Source: Streptococcus gallolyticus
GTDB lineage: Bacteria; Bacillota; Bacilli; Lactobacillales; Streptococcaceae
Direction: 5' to 3'
Assembly (NCBI RefSeq): GCF_003337175.1
Contig: NZ_NETH01000005.1
Span: 1-64,000, forward strand
DNA length: 64,000 nt
Of this stretch, positions 1 through 8,831 are shown piece by piece. The notes below the pieces were generated by a model, which searched no databases, was not told where the DNA came from, and saw nothing but the letters and a program-made list of their open reading frames with translations. Positions within the stretch are counted from its first letter, which is position 1. Each line of letters opens with the position of its first letter. The translations under genes were made by a program, and so were the position numbers.

Positions 1-2
1 AC

Positions 3-614
3 AGCGTAGAATCTGGAAATGTTCATGATAGCCAAGCTTTTCCAGCTCTTTTTGCTCAACTCAAAGCCTTTCAACCAACCTACTTAATCGCAGATGCAGG
101 TTATAAAACACCAACGATTGCTCATTATTTACTCTCTCAAAAGGTTATTCCTGTTTTCCCTTATACTCGTCCTCATGGTAAAAAGGGTATGTTACGTCCT
201 AAGGATTTTATTTATGATGATTATTATGACTGTTACCTTTGCCCTGAAAATCAGGTGTTGACTTACCGAACTACCAACCGTCAAGGGTATCGTGAGTACC
301 AAAGTCGACCTGAAGATTGTCAGAATTGTCCTTTACTAAGCCAGTGTACGACGAGTCAAGCCCATCAAAAAGTGGTTACCCGTCATGTTTGGAAAGCCGA
401 CTTAGAGATTTGTGAAGATATCCGACATCATCGAGGGATGAAAGACCGTTACCGAAAACGCAAGGAAACCATTGAACGCTTATTTGGGACAGCTAAAGAA
501 TATCATAATTTGCGTTATACCAGAGAAAGAGGCAAGTCCAAAATGGAGGCAAAAGTTGGACTGACTTTAGCGTGCTTAAATCTTAAAAAACTCGCAAAAT
601 GGCTGGCAGGATAG
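3..614 (+). CDS. IS1182-family transposase, C-terminal part (cut by window edge)
   Basis: The frame is open from base 3 to the stop at 614, so the gene begins before the window and only about 203 residues are visible. An internal ATG at 189 is not a real start, because the same frame reads upstream through a transposase-like stretch (IADAGYKTPTIAHYL). The C-terminal half carries the cysteine cluster and the basic tail typical of IS1182/IS1548 transposases (KDRYRKRKETIERLFG near residues 155-170 of the visible part). These enzymes cut and join the ends of their own insertion sequence. I could not define the right terminal repeat. Family identity is recognised from sequence. Whether the element is intact cannot be judged here. 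Confidence 0.85.
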   Translation, partial: SVESGNVHDSQAFPALFAQLKAFQPTYLIADAGYKTPTIAHYLLSQKVIPVFPYTRPHGKKGMLRPKDFIYDDYYDCYLCPENQVLTYRTTNRQGYREYQSRPEDCQNCPLLSQCTTSQAHQKVVTRHVWKADLEICEDIRHHRGMKDRYRKRKETIERLFGTAKEYHNLRYTRERGKSKMEAKVGLTLACLNLKKLAKWLAG

Positions 615-682
615 CCTTTTTATTTTGCCTAAAATTCCTAAAATAGGCTTATTCAACGTTAAAAACTTCAAAATACAGAAAA

Positions 683-720
683 AAGACAAACCTCAGAAAT
701 AGGGTTTGTCTTCAGTCTGA
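683..720 (+). repeat. 38-nt dispersed intergenic repeat, copy 1
   Basis: This 38-base hairpin sequence is identical to the reverse complement of 34405-34442. It lies between the transposase fragment and the SprT-like gene. The match includes the arms, the loop and eight flanking bases, so it is more than two similar terminators. Confidence 0.85.
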
Positions 721-745
721 AATCAGTCGTAGGACTGATTTTATA
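683..745 (-). terminator. Double-hairpin terminator downstream of the SprT-like gene
   Basis: Two inverted repeats lie just past the stop of the leftward SprT-like gene. The first pairs AAGACAAACC with GGTTTGTCTT (683-712). The second pairs AAATCAGTC with GACTGATTTT around 721-742. Read leftward or rightward they would act as a transcription end between the insertion sequence and the sprT-tex unit. Bases 683-720 recur inverted at 34405-34442. Confidence 0.6.
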
Positions 746-764
746 CTGAAGAAAAAATCTTTCT

Positions 765-1208
765 CTAAATTTCTTGATTTTTGATTTCTAAGAGCTTGCC
801 ATGGCAACGTCCGCAACGGTATTTTTGGGTATTGACACGACGTTTTCGGTGATAGTCTTGTCCACATTTTTGGCAACGGTATAGGTATTTTTCCGTCTTT
901 TGGGGCATGGCTGGCGCATAACGCAGACCATCAACTGCTTGCAATAATGCTTTAAAATCGGCATCAGCGTGCTTATAGCCTTTTCCCTCAAAATACAAAT
1001 GATAATGGCAAAGCTCATGGCGAACAATTTTTCGAAAAACGTCAACACCAAATGCTTCATAAATCTTGGGATTAAAATCCAAATGCCCATCATCTGGGAA
1101 AAAACGACCACCCGTTGTCCGTAAACGTGGATTCCAAACTGCCCTATGGCGAAATTCTTTTCCGAAATCTTCTCGTGAGACTGTTTTGATAAAATTAGTT
1201 AAGTTCAC
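765..1208 (-). CDS. SprT-like zinc metalloprotease-fold protein
   Basis: A 147-aa protein of the SprT family. The metal-binding helix HELCHYH (near residues 65-71) gives the HExxH motif, and a C-terminal zinc ribbon with two CxxC pairs (CQKCG, CGRCH) follows at about residues 112-137. The fold suggests a zinc-dependent protease or a DNA/RNA-associated protein, and the bacterial role is not settled. The start overlaps the end of tex by 14 bases, so the two are probably cotranscribed and translationally coupled. Length is normal for the bacterial SprT-like group. The cellular location should be cytosolic, as no signal peptide or membrane segment is seen. Confidence 0.88.
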   Translation of the reverse strand: MNLTNFIKTVSREDFGKEFRHRAVWNPRLRTTGGRFFPDDGHLDFNPKIYEAFGVDVFRKIVRHELCHYHLYFEGKGYKHADADFKALLQAVDGLRYAPAMPQKTEKYLYRCQKCGQDYHRKRRVNTQKYRCGRCHGKLLEIKNQEI

Positions 1209-3327
1209 GTAAATCTACCAAGGAAAGATTGATTTTTCCGCGTTCCTTATCGATTTTTGAAACCCAAACCGTCACAACGTCTCCGACAGAAACCACTTGA
1301 CTTGGGTGTTTGACAAAGGACTTGCTCATTTGGGAAATGTGAATCAAACCGTCATCATGCAAACCAATATCAACAAATGCACCAAAATCGACGACATTGC
1401 GGACAGTTCCTTCTAATTTTTGCCCAATTTCAAGGTCTGAAATATCCAAAACATCTTGACGGAGCACAGGTGCTTCAAAATCATCACGCAAATCACGCCC
1501 TGGTTTTAAGAGGTCAGCAATAATATCTTTAAGCGTTTCTTGCCCGATAGTAATGGTTTCAGCCATCGTTTCAATTGAAACAGATTGCAGTTTTATTTTT
1601 GCTGAATCATCTAAATCTGTAATATTTAATTCTTTCAATAAACGTTCAACGGCTTTATAAGACTCTGGGTGAACGCCTGTATTATCAAGGATATTTTCTG
1701 CCCCTGGAATACGCAAGAAACCTGCTGCTTGTTCAAAAGCCTTAGCTCCCAGACGTGGAACTTTTTTGATGTCTTCACGCGAAGCAATTCGTCCATTTTC
1801 TTCACGATATTTGACAATATTTTCAGAAATTGTTTTATTTAATCCTGAAACGTGGGCTAATAGCGCGGGGCTTGCTGTATTGATATTAACACCGACTTGG
1901 TTAACAACGGTATCCACAACAAAATCAAGGTTTTCGGCGAGTTTTTTCTGACTAACGTCGTGCTGATATTGTCCGACACCAATTGATTTTGGATCGATTT
2001 TAACCAATTCTGCAAGTGGGTCTTGCAAACGACGCGCAATGGAAATAGCAGAGCGTTTTTCAACGGTCAAATCTGGAAACTCGTGACGTGCCAATTCAGA
2101 TGCGGAATAGACAGAAGCGCCGCTTTCATTGACAATCACGTAAGAAACATCTGGAAAATCTTTCAAAACTTGTGCCACAAAGGCTTCACTTTCACGGCTA
2201 GCAGTCCCATTTCCGATAGCAATAATCTCAACACCATATATGCGAATGAGCTCTGCTAAATCTTTTTCCGATTGCTCGATTTTAGCCTGACTAGCTGGTG
2301 GAACAGGATAGATAACTTGGGTAGTCATCAATTTTCCTGTTTGGTCAACAACAGCTAACTTAGCTCCTGTACGAAAGGCTGGGTCAAATCCTAACACCAT
2401 TTTTCCTTTCAAAGGAGACACCAAAAGGAGATTGCGAAGATTTTCGGAGAACAGTTCGATTGCACCATCCTCTGCACTTTCTGTTAACTCACTGTGAACA
2501 CGGCGTTCCATAGCAGGAACGATTTTTTTCTTAATCGTTTTGGCGATGACATCATCAATATAAGCATTTTTATTTTTAAAGCGAGCTCCCATGAAGCGCA
2601 CCATTTTATCAATGTTATGCTCGAAACCAACTTTTAAAATACCGAGTTTTTCACCACGATTAAGTGCCAAAATACGATAACCTTGAATTTTAGAAACTTT
2701 CTCTGAAAAATCATAGTAAATTTGGAAGGTTTTATTATCATCAGCAGCTTCATCTTTAACTGTTGATATGATTGAGCTGTAAGACCAGATGTCATTGTAA
2801 ACCCATGAGCGGAGCTTGTTGTCCTCTGAAAAAGCTTCAATAAGAATTTCACAAGCGCCAGCAAGTGCCTTGTCAGCTGTTTCAAACCCTTCTGTTATAA
2901 AATTCGCTGCTTCTACTTCAAGCGAAGGCTTATTTTGCAAAATTAAACGAGCTAGTGGAAATAGCCCTGCTTCTCTGGCGATAGTGGCTTTAGTACGACG
3001 TTTTTCCTTGTAAGGAAGATAAAGTTCCTCAACGTCTGCCAACTTTTCAGCGTTCTCAATAGCTTTTTTGAGTTCCGCAGTAAGCTTACCTTGTTCTTCA
3101 ATTTTAGCAAGAACAGTCGCTTTACGGTCTGCTAAAGCTGTCATGCTTTTATCCAAGTCAATGATAGCTTTAATTTGTACTTCATCCAAATTACCTGTCA
3201 TTTCCTTACGGTAACGAGCAATGAAAGGAATGGTATTCCCTTGTGAAGTCAAGTCTAAAACTTTGGCAATTTGGCTCTCTTTGATGTTTAAATCTTGAGC
3301 AATTTTTGTTACATTTTCATTTTCCAT
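1195..3327 (-). CDS. tex: Tex-family transcription accessory protein, S1 RNA-binding
   Basis: A 710-aa full-length Tex protein. It has the N-terminal helical Tex domain, a YqgF-like central domain ([17 protein letters not shown] near residue 310), helix-hairpin-helix segments around residues 480-560, and a C-terminal S1 domain ([20 protein letters not shown] near residues 640-660). Tex binds nucleic acid in the cytosol and influences transcription. In streptococci it is a conserved housekeeping gene followed by the SprT-like gene, as here. The ATG at 3327 has no competing upstream start. Nothing odd was seen in the sequence. Confidence 0.96.
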   Translation of the reverse strand: MENENVTKIAQDLNIKESQIAKVLDLTSQGNTIPFIARYRKEMTGNLDEVQIKAIIDLDKSMTALADRKATVLAKIEEQGKLTAELKKAIENAEKLADVEELYLPYKEKRRTKATIAREAGLFPLARLILQNKPSLEVEAANFITEGFETADKALAGACEILIEAFSEDNKLRSWVYNDIWSYSSIISTVKDEAADDNKTFQIYYDFSEKVSKIQGYRILALNRGEKLGILKVGFEHNIDKMVRFMGARFKNKNAYIDDVIAKTIKKKIVPAMERRVHSELTESAEDGAIELFSENLRNLLLVSPLKGKMVLGFDPAFRTGAKLAVVDQTGKLMTTQVIYPVPPASQAKIEQSEKDLAELIRIYGVEIIAIGNGTASRESEAFVAQVLKDFPDVSYVIVNESGASVYSASELARHEFPDLTVEKRSAISIARRLQDPLAELVKIDPKSIGVGQYQHDVSQKKLAENLDFVVDTVVNQVGVNINTASPALLAHVSGLNKTISENIVKYREENGRIASREDIKKVPRLGAKAFEQAAGFLRIPGAENILDNTGVHPESYKAVERLLKELNITDLDDSAKIKLQSVSIETMAETITIGQETLKDIIADLLKPGRDLRDDFEAPVLRQDVLDISDLEIGQKLEGTVRNVVDFGAFVDIGLHDDGLIHISQMSKSFVKHPSQVVSVGDVVTVWVSKIDKERGKINLSLVDLRELN

Positions 3328-3480
3328 AGTGCTTCTATTATATCATAAATCAGCTGAATCTTAATTTTTTACTGAAACTTTTCAATGCCATAATGGGCAA
3401 TTCACGCCAATTTCTTAGGCAGATAACCGTCAAATGACACACTATTTCGCATTAAAATAGCTAACTTGTCTGCTTAGTTT

Positions 3481-3509
3481 TTGTACTATTTGAGGATTGA
3501 TAGTATAAT
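3481..3509 (+). promoter_or_regulatory. Promoter for the 44-aa protein and permease operon
   Basis: TTGTAC at 3481-3486 and a consensus TATAAT at 3504-3509 are separated by 17 bases. The expected transcript start is about 27 bases before the ATG at 3543, and an AAGAGGTG ribosome-binding site lies at 3530-3537. Confidence 0.6.
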
Positions 3510-3542
3510 AAGAGGTGATTACATATAGAAAAGAGGTGCCTT

Positions 3543-3677
3543 ATGGCTATCACACATAAACGTCAAGATGATTTAGAGTCAATGTTTGCAAGCTTTGCAA
3601 GTATTCCTAAAATCTCTAGCGACCCTGAAAAAGAAAAGAAAGTTAAGGACAAAAAAGCTGAGAAAGCGACTGATTAA
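3543..3677 (+). CDS. Small conserved streptococcal protein (44 aa), function unknown
   Basis: A 44-codon reading frame with a good ribosome-binding site (AAGAGGTG, six bases before the ATG) and a clear promoter upstream. The product begins MAITHKRQDDLESMFASFAS and ends in a lysine/glutamate-rich tail. It resembles the short streptococcal proteins annotated as the SPJ_0845 family. That family link is from memory and should be checked. No membrane segment or signal is present, so it should be cytosolic. The permease gene starts five bases after its stop, which suggests one transcript. The function is unknown. Confidence 0.75.
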   Translation: MAITHKRQDDLESMFASFASIPKISSDPEKEKKVKDKKAEKATD

Positions 3678-3682
3678 TTTTT

Positions 3683-4585
3683 ATGGAAATTTTTAATCAT
3701 TTACCTGCTAGTGTCTTACAATGGTTCGCGATTTTTATTTCAATCATTATCGAGGCACTGCCTTTTGTTTTGCTAGGAACGATTCTTTCTGGCTTCATTG
3801 AGGTTTATGTTACGCCTGATTTGGTACAACGTTTTCTACCTCGAAATCGTTTTTTACGAATCCTTTTTGGAACTTTTATCGGTTTTGTCTTTCCGTCCTG
3901 CGAATGTGGTATTGTTCCCATTATCACGCGCTTTTTGGAGAAAAAAGTTCCTAGTTACACCGCTGTTCCTTTCTTGGCAACAGCTCCGATTATCAACCCA
4001 ATCGTCCTTTTTGCCACCTATTCAGCCTTTGGAAATAGCTGGCGCTTCTTAGGCTTACGACTGCTTGGTGCTATTATCGTTGCTATTACGTTGGGTATCA
4101 TGCTGGGATTTGTGGTTGATGAAAATATCCTCAAGGAAAATGCTAAACCAACATATTTTCATGATTATTCTGGTGAAACATGGTATCGCAAAATTTTCTT
4201 AGCTCTTGCGCACGCCATTGATGAATTTTTCGATACTGGACGTTATTTGGTTTTTGGTACCCTAGTAGCTTCAGGAATGCAGATTTACCTGCCAACACGC
4301 ATTTTGACCAGAATTGGTGGTAATGCCATTACAGCCATTTTAGTCATGATGTTACTGGCATTCATTCTTTCTCTTTGTAGTGAAGCCGATGCCTTTATCG
4401 GAGCTTCCTTGCTATCAAGTTTTGGTACAGCACCTGTTCTAGCCTTTCTTTTGATTGGACCGATGGTCGATATTAAAAACCTCATGATGATGGTAAATTC
4501 CTTTAAACCCCGCTTTATCGTTCAATTTATCACAGTATCTGTTGGAATGATTATTAGCTACTGTTTACTTGTGGGGGTGATGTGA
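3683..4585 (+). CDS. Predicted permease, YraQ/YcgR (DUF318) family
   Basis: A 300-aa multi-pass membrane protein with about eight hydrophobic segments. It carries the family signature around PSCECGIVPIITRF (near residue 72) and a second conserved region LSLCSEADAFIGASL near residue 230. Members of this family (Pfam permease, PF03773) pair with a TIGR03943/YcgQ partner, and here the stop overlaps the partner's start by four bases (GTGATG region at 4582-4585). The transported substrate is not known. Related ArsP proteins move organoarsenicals, but that cannot be inferred here. ATG at 3683 is the only plausible start. Confidence 0.85.
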   Translation: MEIFNHLPASVLQWFAIFISIIIEALPFVLLGTILSGFIEVYVTPDLVQRFLPRNRFLRILFGTFIGFVFPSCECGIVPIITRFLEKKVPSYTAVPFLATAPIINPIVLFATYSAFGNSWRFLGLRLLGAIIVAITLGIMLGFVVDENILKENAKPTYFHDYSGETWYRKIFLALAHAIDEFFDTGRYLVFGTLVASGMQIYLPTRILTRIGGNAITAILVMMLLAFILSLCSEADAFIGASLLSSFGTAPVLAFLLIGPMVDIKNLMMMVNSFKPRFIVQFITVSVGMIISYCLLVGVM

Positions 4586-5397
4586 TGATTCGATTTTTAA
4601 TTTTAGCGGGTTACTTTGAATTAACCATGTATCTTCAAATCTCTGGGAAATTGGATCAATACATCAATACTCACTATGCTTATTTAGCCTACATTTCCAT
4701 GGTTTTATCATTTCTTTTAGCGGTTATTCAACTGGTTATTTGGATGAAAAACCTGAAATTGCACAGCCATTTACATGGAAAAATAGCAAGGCTTGCTAGT
4801 CCGATGATTTTGGTCATTCCAGTTTTGGTAGGGCTCTTAGTTCCTACGGTAACGCTGGATTCAACGACAGTAGCTGCCAAAGGCTATCATTTCCCACTTG
4901 CTACTGGTTCTGCTGGTACGGTTAGTGATGATGGAACAACGGTTCAATACCTGAAACCTGACACAAGTTTGTATTTTACATCTTCTGCTTACGAAAAAGA
5001 AATGCAGAAAGAACTCAAAAAATACAAAGGTTCAGGCGAACTTAACATCACAACCGAAAATTATATGGAAGTCATGGAACTCATCTATCTCTATCCTGAC
5101 GAATTTATGGGACGTGAGATTACTTATACTGGCTTTGTTTATAACGAGCCTAGCCACGAAGGCTATCAATTCCTTTTTCGTTTTGGTATCATTCACTGTA
5201 TTGCAGATTCTGGTGTTTATGGCTTATTGACAACTGGAAACAGTACAAGCTACGCTGATAACACTTGGATTACCGCAACAGGCACAATCAGCCTCGAATA
5301 CGACCAAACCCTTGAGCAGACACTTCCAGTTCTTCATATTACAGAAATGAAAGAGACTAGTGAACCCGATAATCCTTACGTTTATCGTGTCTTTTAA
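4582..5397 (+). CDS. TIGR03943-family permease partner (YcgQ-like)
   Basis: A 271-aa protein with two or three N-terminal hydrophobic segments (residues 5-60 and about 75-95) and a long extracellular C-terminal domain. The domain contains YPDEFMGREITYTGFVYN (near residue 172) and a cysteine at FGIIHCIADSGVYG. This matches the DUF1980/TIGR03943 proteins that accompany YraQ/YcgR permeases, and the four-base overlap with the permease gene supports a two-subunit transporter. The substrate is unknown. The next 480 bases carry no gene. Confidence 0.82.
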   Translation: MMIRFLILAGYFELTMYLQISGKLDQYINTHYAYLAYISMVLSFLLAVIQLVIWMKNLKLHSHLHGKIARLASPMILVIPVLVGLLVPTVTLDSTTVAAKGYHFPLATGSAGTVSDDGTTVQYLKPDTSLYFTSSAYEKEMQKELKKYKGSGELNITTENYMEVMELIYLYPDEFMGREITYTGFVYNEPSHEGYQFLFRFGIIHCIADSGVYGLLTTGNSTSYADNTWITATGTISLEYDQTLEQTLPVLHITEMKETSEPDNPYVYRVF

Positions 5398-5458
5398 AAT
5401 ATAACACCACGCTACATTACTTTTGTCATATCAAATACCACACTAGCAGCTTTTCTAA

Positions 5459-5575
5459 ATACAGATTGAGACTAGTGATCCAGATGACGAAAGAATACTA
5501 AAAAACGGCAAACGCAAAACTTCCCTTGATATTGTCGTAAGTCCCATGACTCCAGAACATTACCGTCAGTTTTAG
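5459..5575 (+). pseudogene. Possible C-terminal gene remnant
   Basis: A 38-codon frame without a start codon reads through KNGKRKTSLDIVVSPMTPEH and ends YRQF-stop. Its residue composition looks like the true C-terminus of a soluble protein rather than random sequence. I do not recognise the family. It lies directly after the YraQ/TIGR03943 pair, so it may be what remains of a deleted gene. Confidence 0.3.
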
Positions 5576-5876
5576 AATGTGCTCCATAGGAGTCTAAATG
5601 GCTCTTGCTAATAGCAAATAGAAAAACTTTTGACCTTATGCGATAGGTGGTGCTTAGCCTTCTCATACTTTGATACAAAACACAAGACATCTGACAGACA
5701 CTTCAATAATTATTCTTGTGAGATCCTGACGAGCATTAATAAGCCTTCATTTGCTCAGACGTAAACCTAAAATCAAGCATTTATCACGTAAAAACTACTA
5801 AAGACCTACTACTGGTGAAGCTAGTAGTAGTCCTAGAGTACTTACAGTTCAGATGTCTGTGCTAGTTGGACAAAAA

Positions 5877-5918
5877 TAGAAATAGAGGCTCAGCTAAAAG
5901 CAGAAGCCTCTATTTTAA
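5877..5918. terminator. Bidirectional terminator
   Basis: AATAGAGGCT at 5881-5890 pairs with AGCCTCTATT at 5905-5914. T-rich sequence follows on both strands, so it can end both the leftward ABC operon and rightward transcription from the permease pair. Confidence 0.75.
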
Positions 5919-5968
5919 TGTTCTGAGAAATTGTTTGGCTCAGATTCTTTTGGGAATGTTTACTAACC

Positions 5969-6685
5969 TTATAGCGGTAAGTCTTTTTTGGAGAATGCTA
6001 TGCTCCCCGTTCCAAATCCCACTAGGCCAATTACTCCTAAAATACCAAGTTGTGGTAACCATTTCGTCCCTTCAATAAGAATATCTTTAATATCAAAGAG
6101 AGATAAAATCGTCAAATTCTTTACAGGATCTAGGTCTGGCACACCAAAATCTGCAAATGACCCAACAATAGCAAGAATAAGAAAGGCTAGCACTAACACC
6201 CCTCCTGTTCCCATAACATGTTTAGAAAGGTTAAAAATACCAGAAGCAGCGTACATAATCCCTGCAAGTGCAAATGAAACCGCAAATGCTCCAAAATTTA
6301 AAGCTAAGATAGTAGGCACTGCAAAATTAGCATCCGTTAGATAGTTTACTGCGAGAAATGTCCCCGTGGTTGTAAGAAAAGTCAAGGCTAATGACCCTGT
6401 AAAGTATAACGCCTGTGTCAGGGAGATCGTTCTTCGTTTAATTGGTGTCGATAGGATATAAGCCATTGAACCACGATCAACTTGCCCTGCTAATAATTTA
6501 TTTCCTGTAACGATAATATAGATTGACACAATGGCTGGCAACAGCATATTGTAATACATTTGTGTCACTAAGGAAGCCATATCCAAGGATAGCAGTTGAC
6601 CGAGTAAAATATTTAAAGTTATCGTAACAAGCGCCCAAATAGCAAAATTAGATTTAATAGATTGTTTTAATAATGGTAAGTTCAT
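5969..6685 (-). CDS. ABC-2 type transporter permease
   Basis: A 238-aa membrane protein with about six hydrophobic segments arranged as in ABC-2 permeases. It has an N-terminal anchor at residues 15-40, then segments near 45-60, 95-115, 130-150, 160-180 and 210-230. A conserved cytoplasmic stretch follows the second segment (LLAGQVDRGSMAYILSTPIK). It is the last gene of a leftward three-gene unit with two ATPases, so it is the membrane part of the exporter. It is probably used as a dimer or with both ATPases. A GAGG site precedes the ATG. The substrate is not evident. With a dedicated two-component system beside it, antimicrobial-peptide or stress-related export is a fair but unproven guess. 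Confidence 0.88.
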   Translation of the reverse strand: MNLPLLKQSIKSNFAIWALVTITLNILLGQLLSLDMASLVTQMYYNMLLPAIVSIYIIVTGNKLLAGQVDRGSMAYILSTPIKRRTISLTQALYFTGSLALTFLTTTGTFLAVNYLTDANFAVPTILALNFGAFAVSFALAGIMYAASGIFNLSKHVMGTGGVLVLAFLILAIVGSFADFGVPDLDPVKNLTILSLFDIKDILIEGTKWLPQLGILGVIGLVGFGTGSIAFSKKDLPL

Positions 6686-6718
6686 ATTGATTCCTCTTTC
6701 TTTATTGTTATTAAGATA

Positions 6719-7624
6719 TTAATGAGTCGCTAATTCTTCAGCAAAGTAGTTATCTAGCCCCATAGGTGTAATGGAGAGATTTTGGAGTCTGATTTTCCCT
6801 AAGGCGCTCACCACTTCGGAAACTTTTGTGTCATGAACAGAAATGGTTAAACGATGATAAGTGGGATTATCTAGTTTAATATTAAAATCGTATTGTTTGA
6901 ATAATTGGTAATCTTTTGGTGATGAAAAGGCAATATCAAACTGCTGATAGCGTTGCAAGTCCGCCATTTTTGTCCGATCTAACACCTCAATAATCTGTCC
7001 GCTTTTTAAAAAAGCAATGCGATCACAAGTTGGCTCGAGTTCATTGAACATATGGCTACTCATAATAATCGTTGTCCCCTTAGCCTTGGCTTCCTTGACT
7101 AGTTCAATAAAGACATCTCGCATGACTGGATCAAGTCCCGTTGTTGGCTCATCCAAGAGCAGAATGTCAGCATTCGTCATAAAAGCACACACAAGAGCTA
7201 CTTTTTGCTTCATCCCTTTACTCATTCGTTTAATATCAGCGGTTGTATCAATTTTAAGTTTTTGGATTAACGCATTGATTCGCTTATTATATTTTTGCTT
7301 TCCTTTTAGCAAGTCCAACTGTAATTTCAAAAAAGTTTTCCCTGATTTTGTATCTGGAAATGCAATCTCACCTGGTACATAGCCAATCTTCTTTTTGACA
7401 CTATCTGCTTTTTTCCAAACATCAATACCAGCAATGGTCGCACTTCCTCGGTCGGCCTTTAAAAATCCCATTAAAAGCCTTAACATTGTCGTTTTTCCTG
7501 CACCATTGACTCCGACCAATCCAAAAACCTCTCCTTTGCGAATGGTCAGATTGACGTTAAATATTCCTCGATGTTGTCCATAATCTTTTGTTAAATCTTT
7601 TATTGTAATCATATTGTTATCCAT
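6719..7624 (-). CDS. ABC transporter ATP-binding protein (exporter)
   Basis: A 301-aa ATPase. Walker A is GVNGAGKTT near residues 38-46, the signature is MSKGMKQKVAL near 134-144, and Walker B is DILLLDEPTTGLDP near 154-167. A C-terminal extension of about 90 residues is typical of drug or bacteriocin exporters of the CcmA/NatA type. An AAGGAGG site lies just before the ATG at 7624. It sits between a second ATPase and the permease, with gaps of 33 and 23 bases, so the three genes form one operon. The two ATPases resemble each other and may form a heterodimer. Confidence 0.92.
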   Translation of the reverse strand: MDNNMITIKDLTKDYGQHRGIFNVNLTIRKGEVFGLVGVNGAGKTTMLRLLMGFLKADRGSATIAGIDVWKKADSVKKKIGYVPGEIAFPDTKSGKTFLKLQLDLLKGKQKYNKRINALIQKLKIDTTADIKRMSKGMKQKVALVCAFMTNADILLLDEPTTGLDPVMRDVFIELVKEAKAKGTTIIMSSHMFNELEPTCDRIAFLKSGQIIEVLDRTKMADLQRYQQFDIAFSSPKDYQLFKQYDFNIKLDNPTYHRLTISVHDTKVSEVVSALGKIRLQNLSITPMGLDNYFAEELATH

Positions 7625-7647
7625 ATAGTTTCCTCCTTGTGATATGT

Positions 7648-8550
7648 TTATAAGCCTTCAAAAACACGATCAGAACGATAGAAATCCAAAAAATAATTTT
7701 CCAAATCAAATTTTTCTTCCTTGATACCATCAATCGTTAATTGAGAAAGTTGTTTAAAAAAGGATGTCAAATCTTCACTATTAACGGCTAAAGTCAAGCA
7801 TAGCTGTGATTCTTTTTGGGCATTTGGTAAGAACTTAGTTGCTTCTTGTAAATCAGCATTATTTTTAAAGAAAAGCTTATAATGCTTACGGTTTCTATTT
7901 TCTAACTGATTAGCATCTACTTCTGACACAATTTTGCCTTCTTTGATAATCGCTATTCGGTCACAAGTCGCTTCCACTTCTGGAAAAATATGACTGGATA
8001 ATAATATTGTCTTTCCGCGATGTTTTTCTTCCACCATAAACCGAATAAATTTCTCCTGCATAACAGGGTCTAATCCTGATGTAGGCTCATCCAAGATTAA
8101 TATTTCTGGATCTGCTAAAAATGCGGCTACAATGGCTAATTTTCGTTTATCCCCCAAACTCATGCGTTTCGTATTGCCACTTGGGTCAAATTCAAAAAAT
8201 GCCAATAGGCGATTTAATTGAGTGTCGTCTTTAACCTGACGCATTTTTTGCATCATGCGTAGAAATTGCCAACCTGTTAAACCTTCGGGCAGAGCAATCT
8301 CACCTGGCAAATAACCAACATGTTGCATTACTTTATCTGCTGCTAGCGTGCAGTCATCTTCCATAATAGTCAGTTTTCCTTGATCAGGTTTCGTAAATCC
8401 CATCAAATGCCGAATCGTTGTCGACTTTCCAGCTCCATTGGGACCTAAAAATCCAAATACTTCACCCTTATTGATTGAAAAATTAACATCAAAAACACCA
8501 CGACCATGACCAAAATCCTTTGTCAGATGCTCTACTTTTAAAATAGTCAT
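7648..8550 (-). CDS. ABC transporter ATP-binding protein (exporter), first gene
   Basis: A 300-aa ATPase paralogous to the next gene. Walker A is GPNGAGKSTT, the signature region is MSLGDKRKLAIV, and Walker B is EILILDEPTSGLDP. The signature reads LGDKR where the usual sequence is LSGGQ-like, and both ATPases of this unit deviate here. The start is taken at 8550 (MTILKVEHLTKDFG) because GGAGGA lies six bases upstream. A GTG four codons earlier (8562) is less likely. It is the first gene of the leftward unit and faces the response-regulator promoter. Confidence 0.9.
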   Translation of the reverse strand: MTILKVEHLTKDFGHGRGVFDVNFSINKGEVFGFLGPNGAGKSTTIRHLMGFTKPDQGKLTIMEDDCTLAADKVMQHVGYLPGEIALPEGLTGWQFLRMMQKMRQVKDDTQLNRLLAFFEFDPSGNTKRMSLGDKRKLAIVAAFLADPEILILDEPTSGLDPVMQEKFIRFMVEEKHRGKTILLSSHIFPEVEATCDRIAIIKEGKIVSEVDANQLENRNRKHYKLFFKNNADLQEATKFLPNAQKESQLCLTLAVNSEDLTSFFKQLSQLTIDGIKEEKFDLENYFLDFYRSDRVFEGL

Positions 8551-8733
8551 AACTTCCTCCACATTATTAGTATTAAGATTAGTTCTCTAAAATCTATTGA
8601 TAAAAAACTTAAAGCATCGTTTTCTTTGATTTGAATCTTTTCTCAGGTTATCATCTAAACATGACGCATCACTTTAGCTACCTCAGTTTTTAGATTCGAT
8701 TACTTTGCTTTAATGGATTAACCTTATGGCTTT

Positions 8734-8739
8734 ATTATA
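8734..8739 (-). promoter_or_regulatory. -10 element for the ABC transporter operon
   Basis: TATAAT on the minus strand, about 185 bases before the first ATPase. The -35 region is poor and coincides with the start of the phased GTAAACT repeats. This fits an activator-dependent promoter controlled by the neighbouring response regulator. Confidence 0.5.
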
Positions 8740-8749
8740 GGGGATTTAG

Positions 8750-8789
8750 GTAAACTAAAAGTGACCCCAATGTAAACTTGAGGTAAACT
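8750..8789 (+). promoter_or_regulatory. Phased direct repeats, probable response-regulator operator
   Basis: GTAAACT occurs at 8750-8756, 8772-8778 and 8783-8789, and a degenerate GTGACCC sits at 8761-8767. All four starts are 11 bases apart, so the copies face one side of the helix. The block lies between the divergent -10 boxes and replaces the -35 boxes. OmpR-type regulators bind such tandem repeats. Confidence 0.65.
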
Positions 8790-8807
8790 TTTCTAAAAAT
8801 GATATGC

Positions 8808-8813
8808 TATAAT
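8808..8813 (+). promoter_or_regulatory. -10 element for the two-component genes
   Basis: A consensus TATAAT 17 bases after the phased repeats, with no recognisable -35. The transcript would begin near 8820, immediately before the GAGGAGG site, so translation must start at 8832 and not at upstream in-frame codons. Confidence 0.7.
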
Positions 8814-8831
8814 AGCATGAGGAGGTCTATC

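Larger units (their letters stand above)
5398..5968. other. Gene-poor interval with one coding-like scrap and a terminator
   Basis: No intact gene is supported here. It contains a coding-like scrap at 5459-5575, an inverted repeat CTACTACT/AGTAGTAG at 5806-5830 without a T-run, and the shared terminator at 5877-5918. The minus-strand frame at 5472-5690 has no ribosome-binding site and looks non-coding. Confidence 0.6.

Noticed and set aside
5472-5690. Minus-strand 72-codon frame
   Set aside because: No ribosome-binding site, no recognisable domain, and overlap with a better coding-like scrap on the other strand.
8799-8831. In-frame extension of the response regulator start to 8799
   Set aside because: The -10 box lies at 8808-8813, so transcription begins after 8799. 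The GAGGAGG site fits the ATG at 8832.
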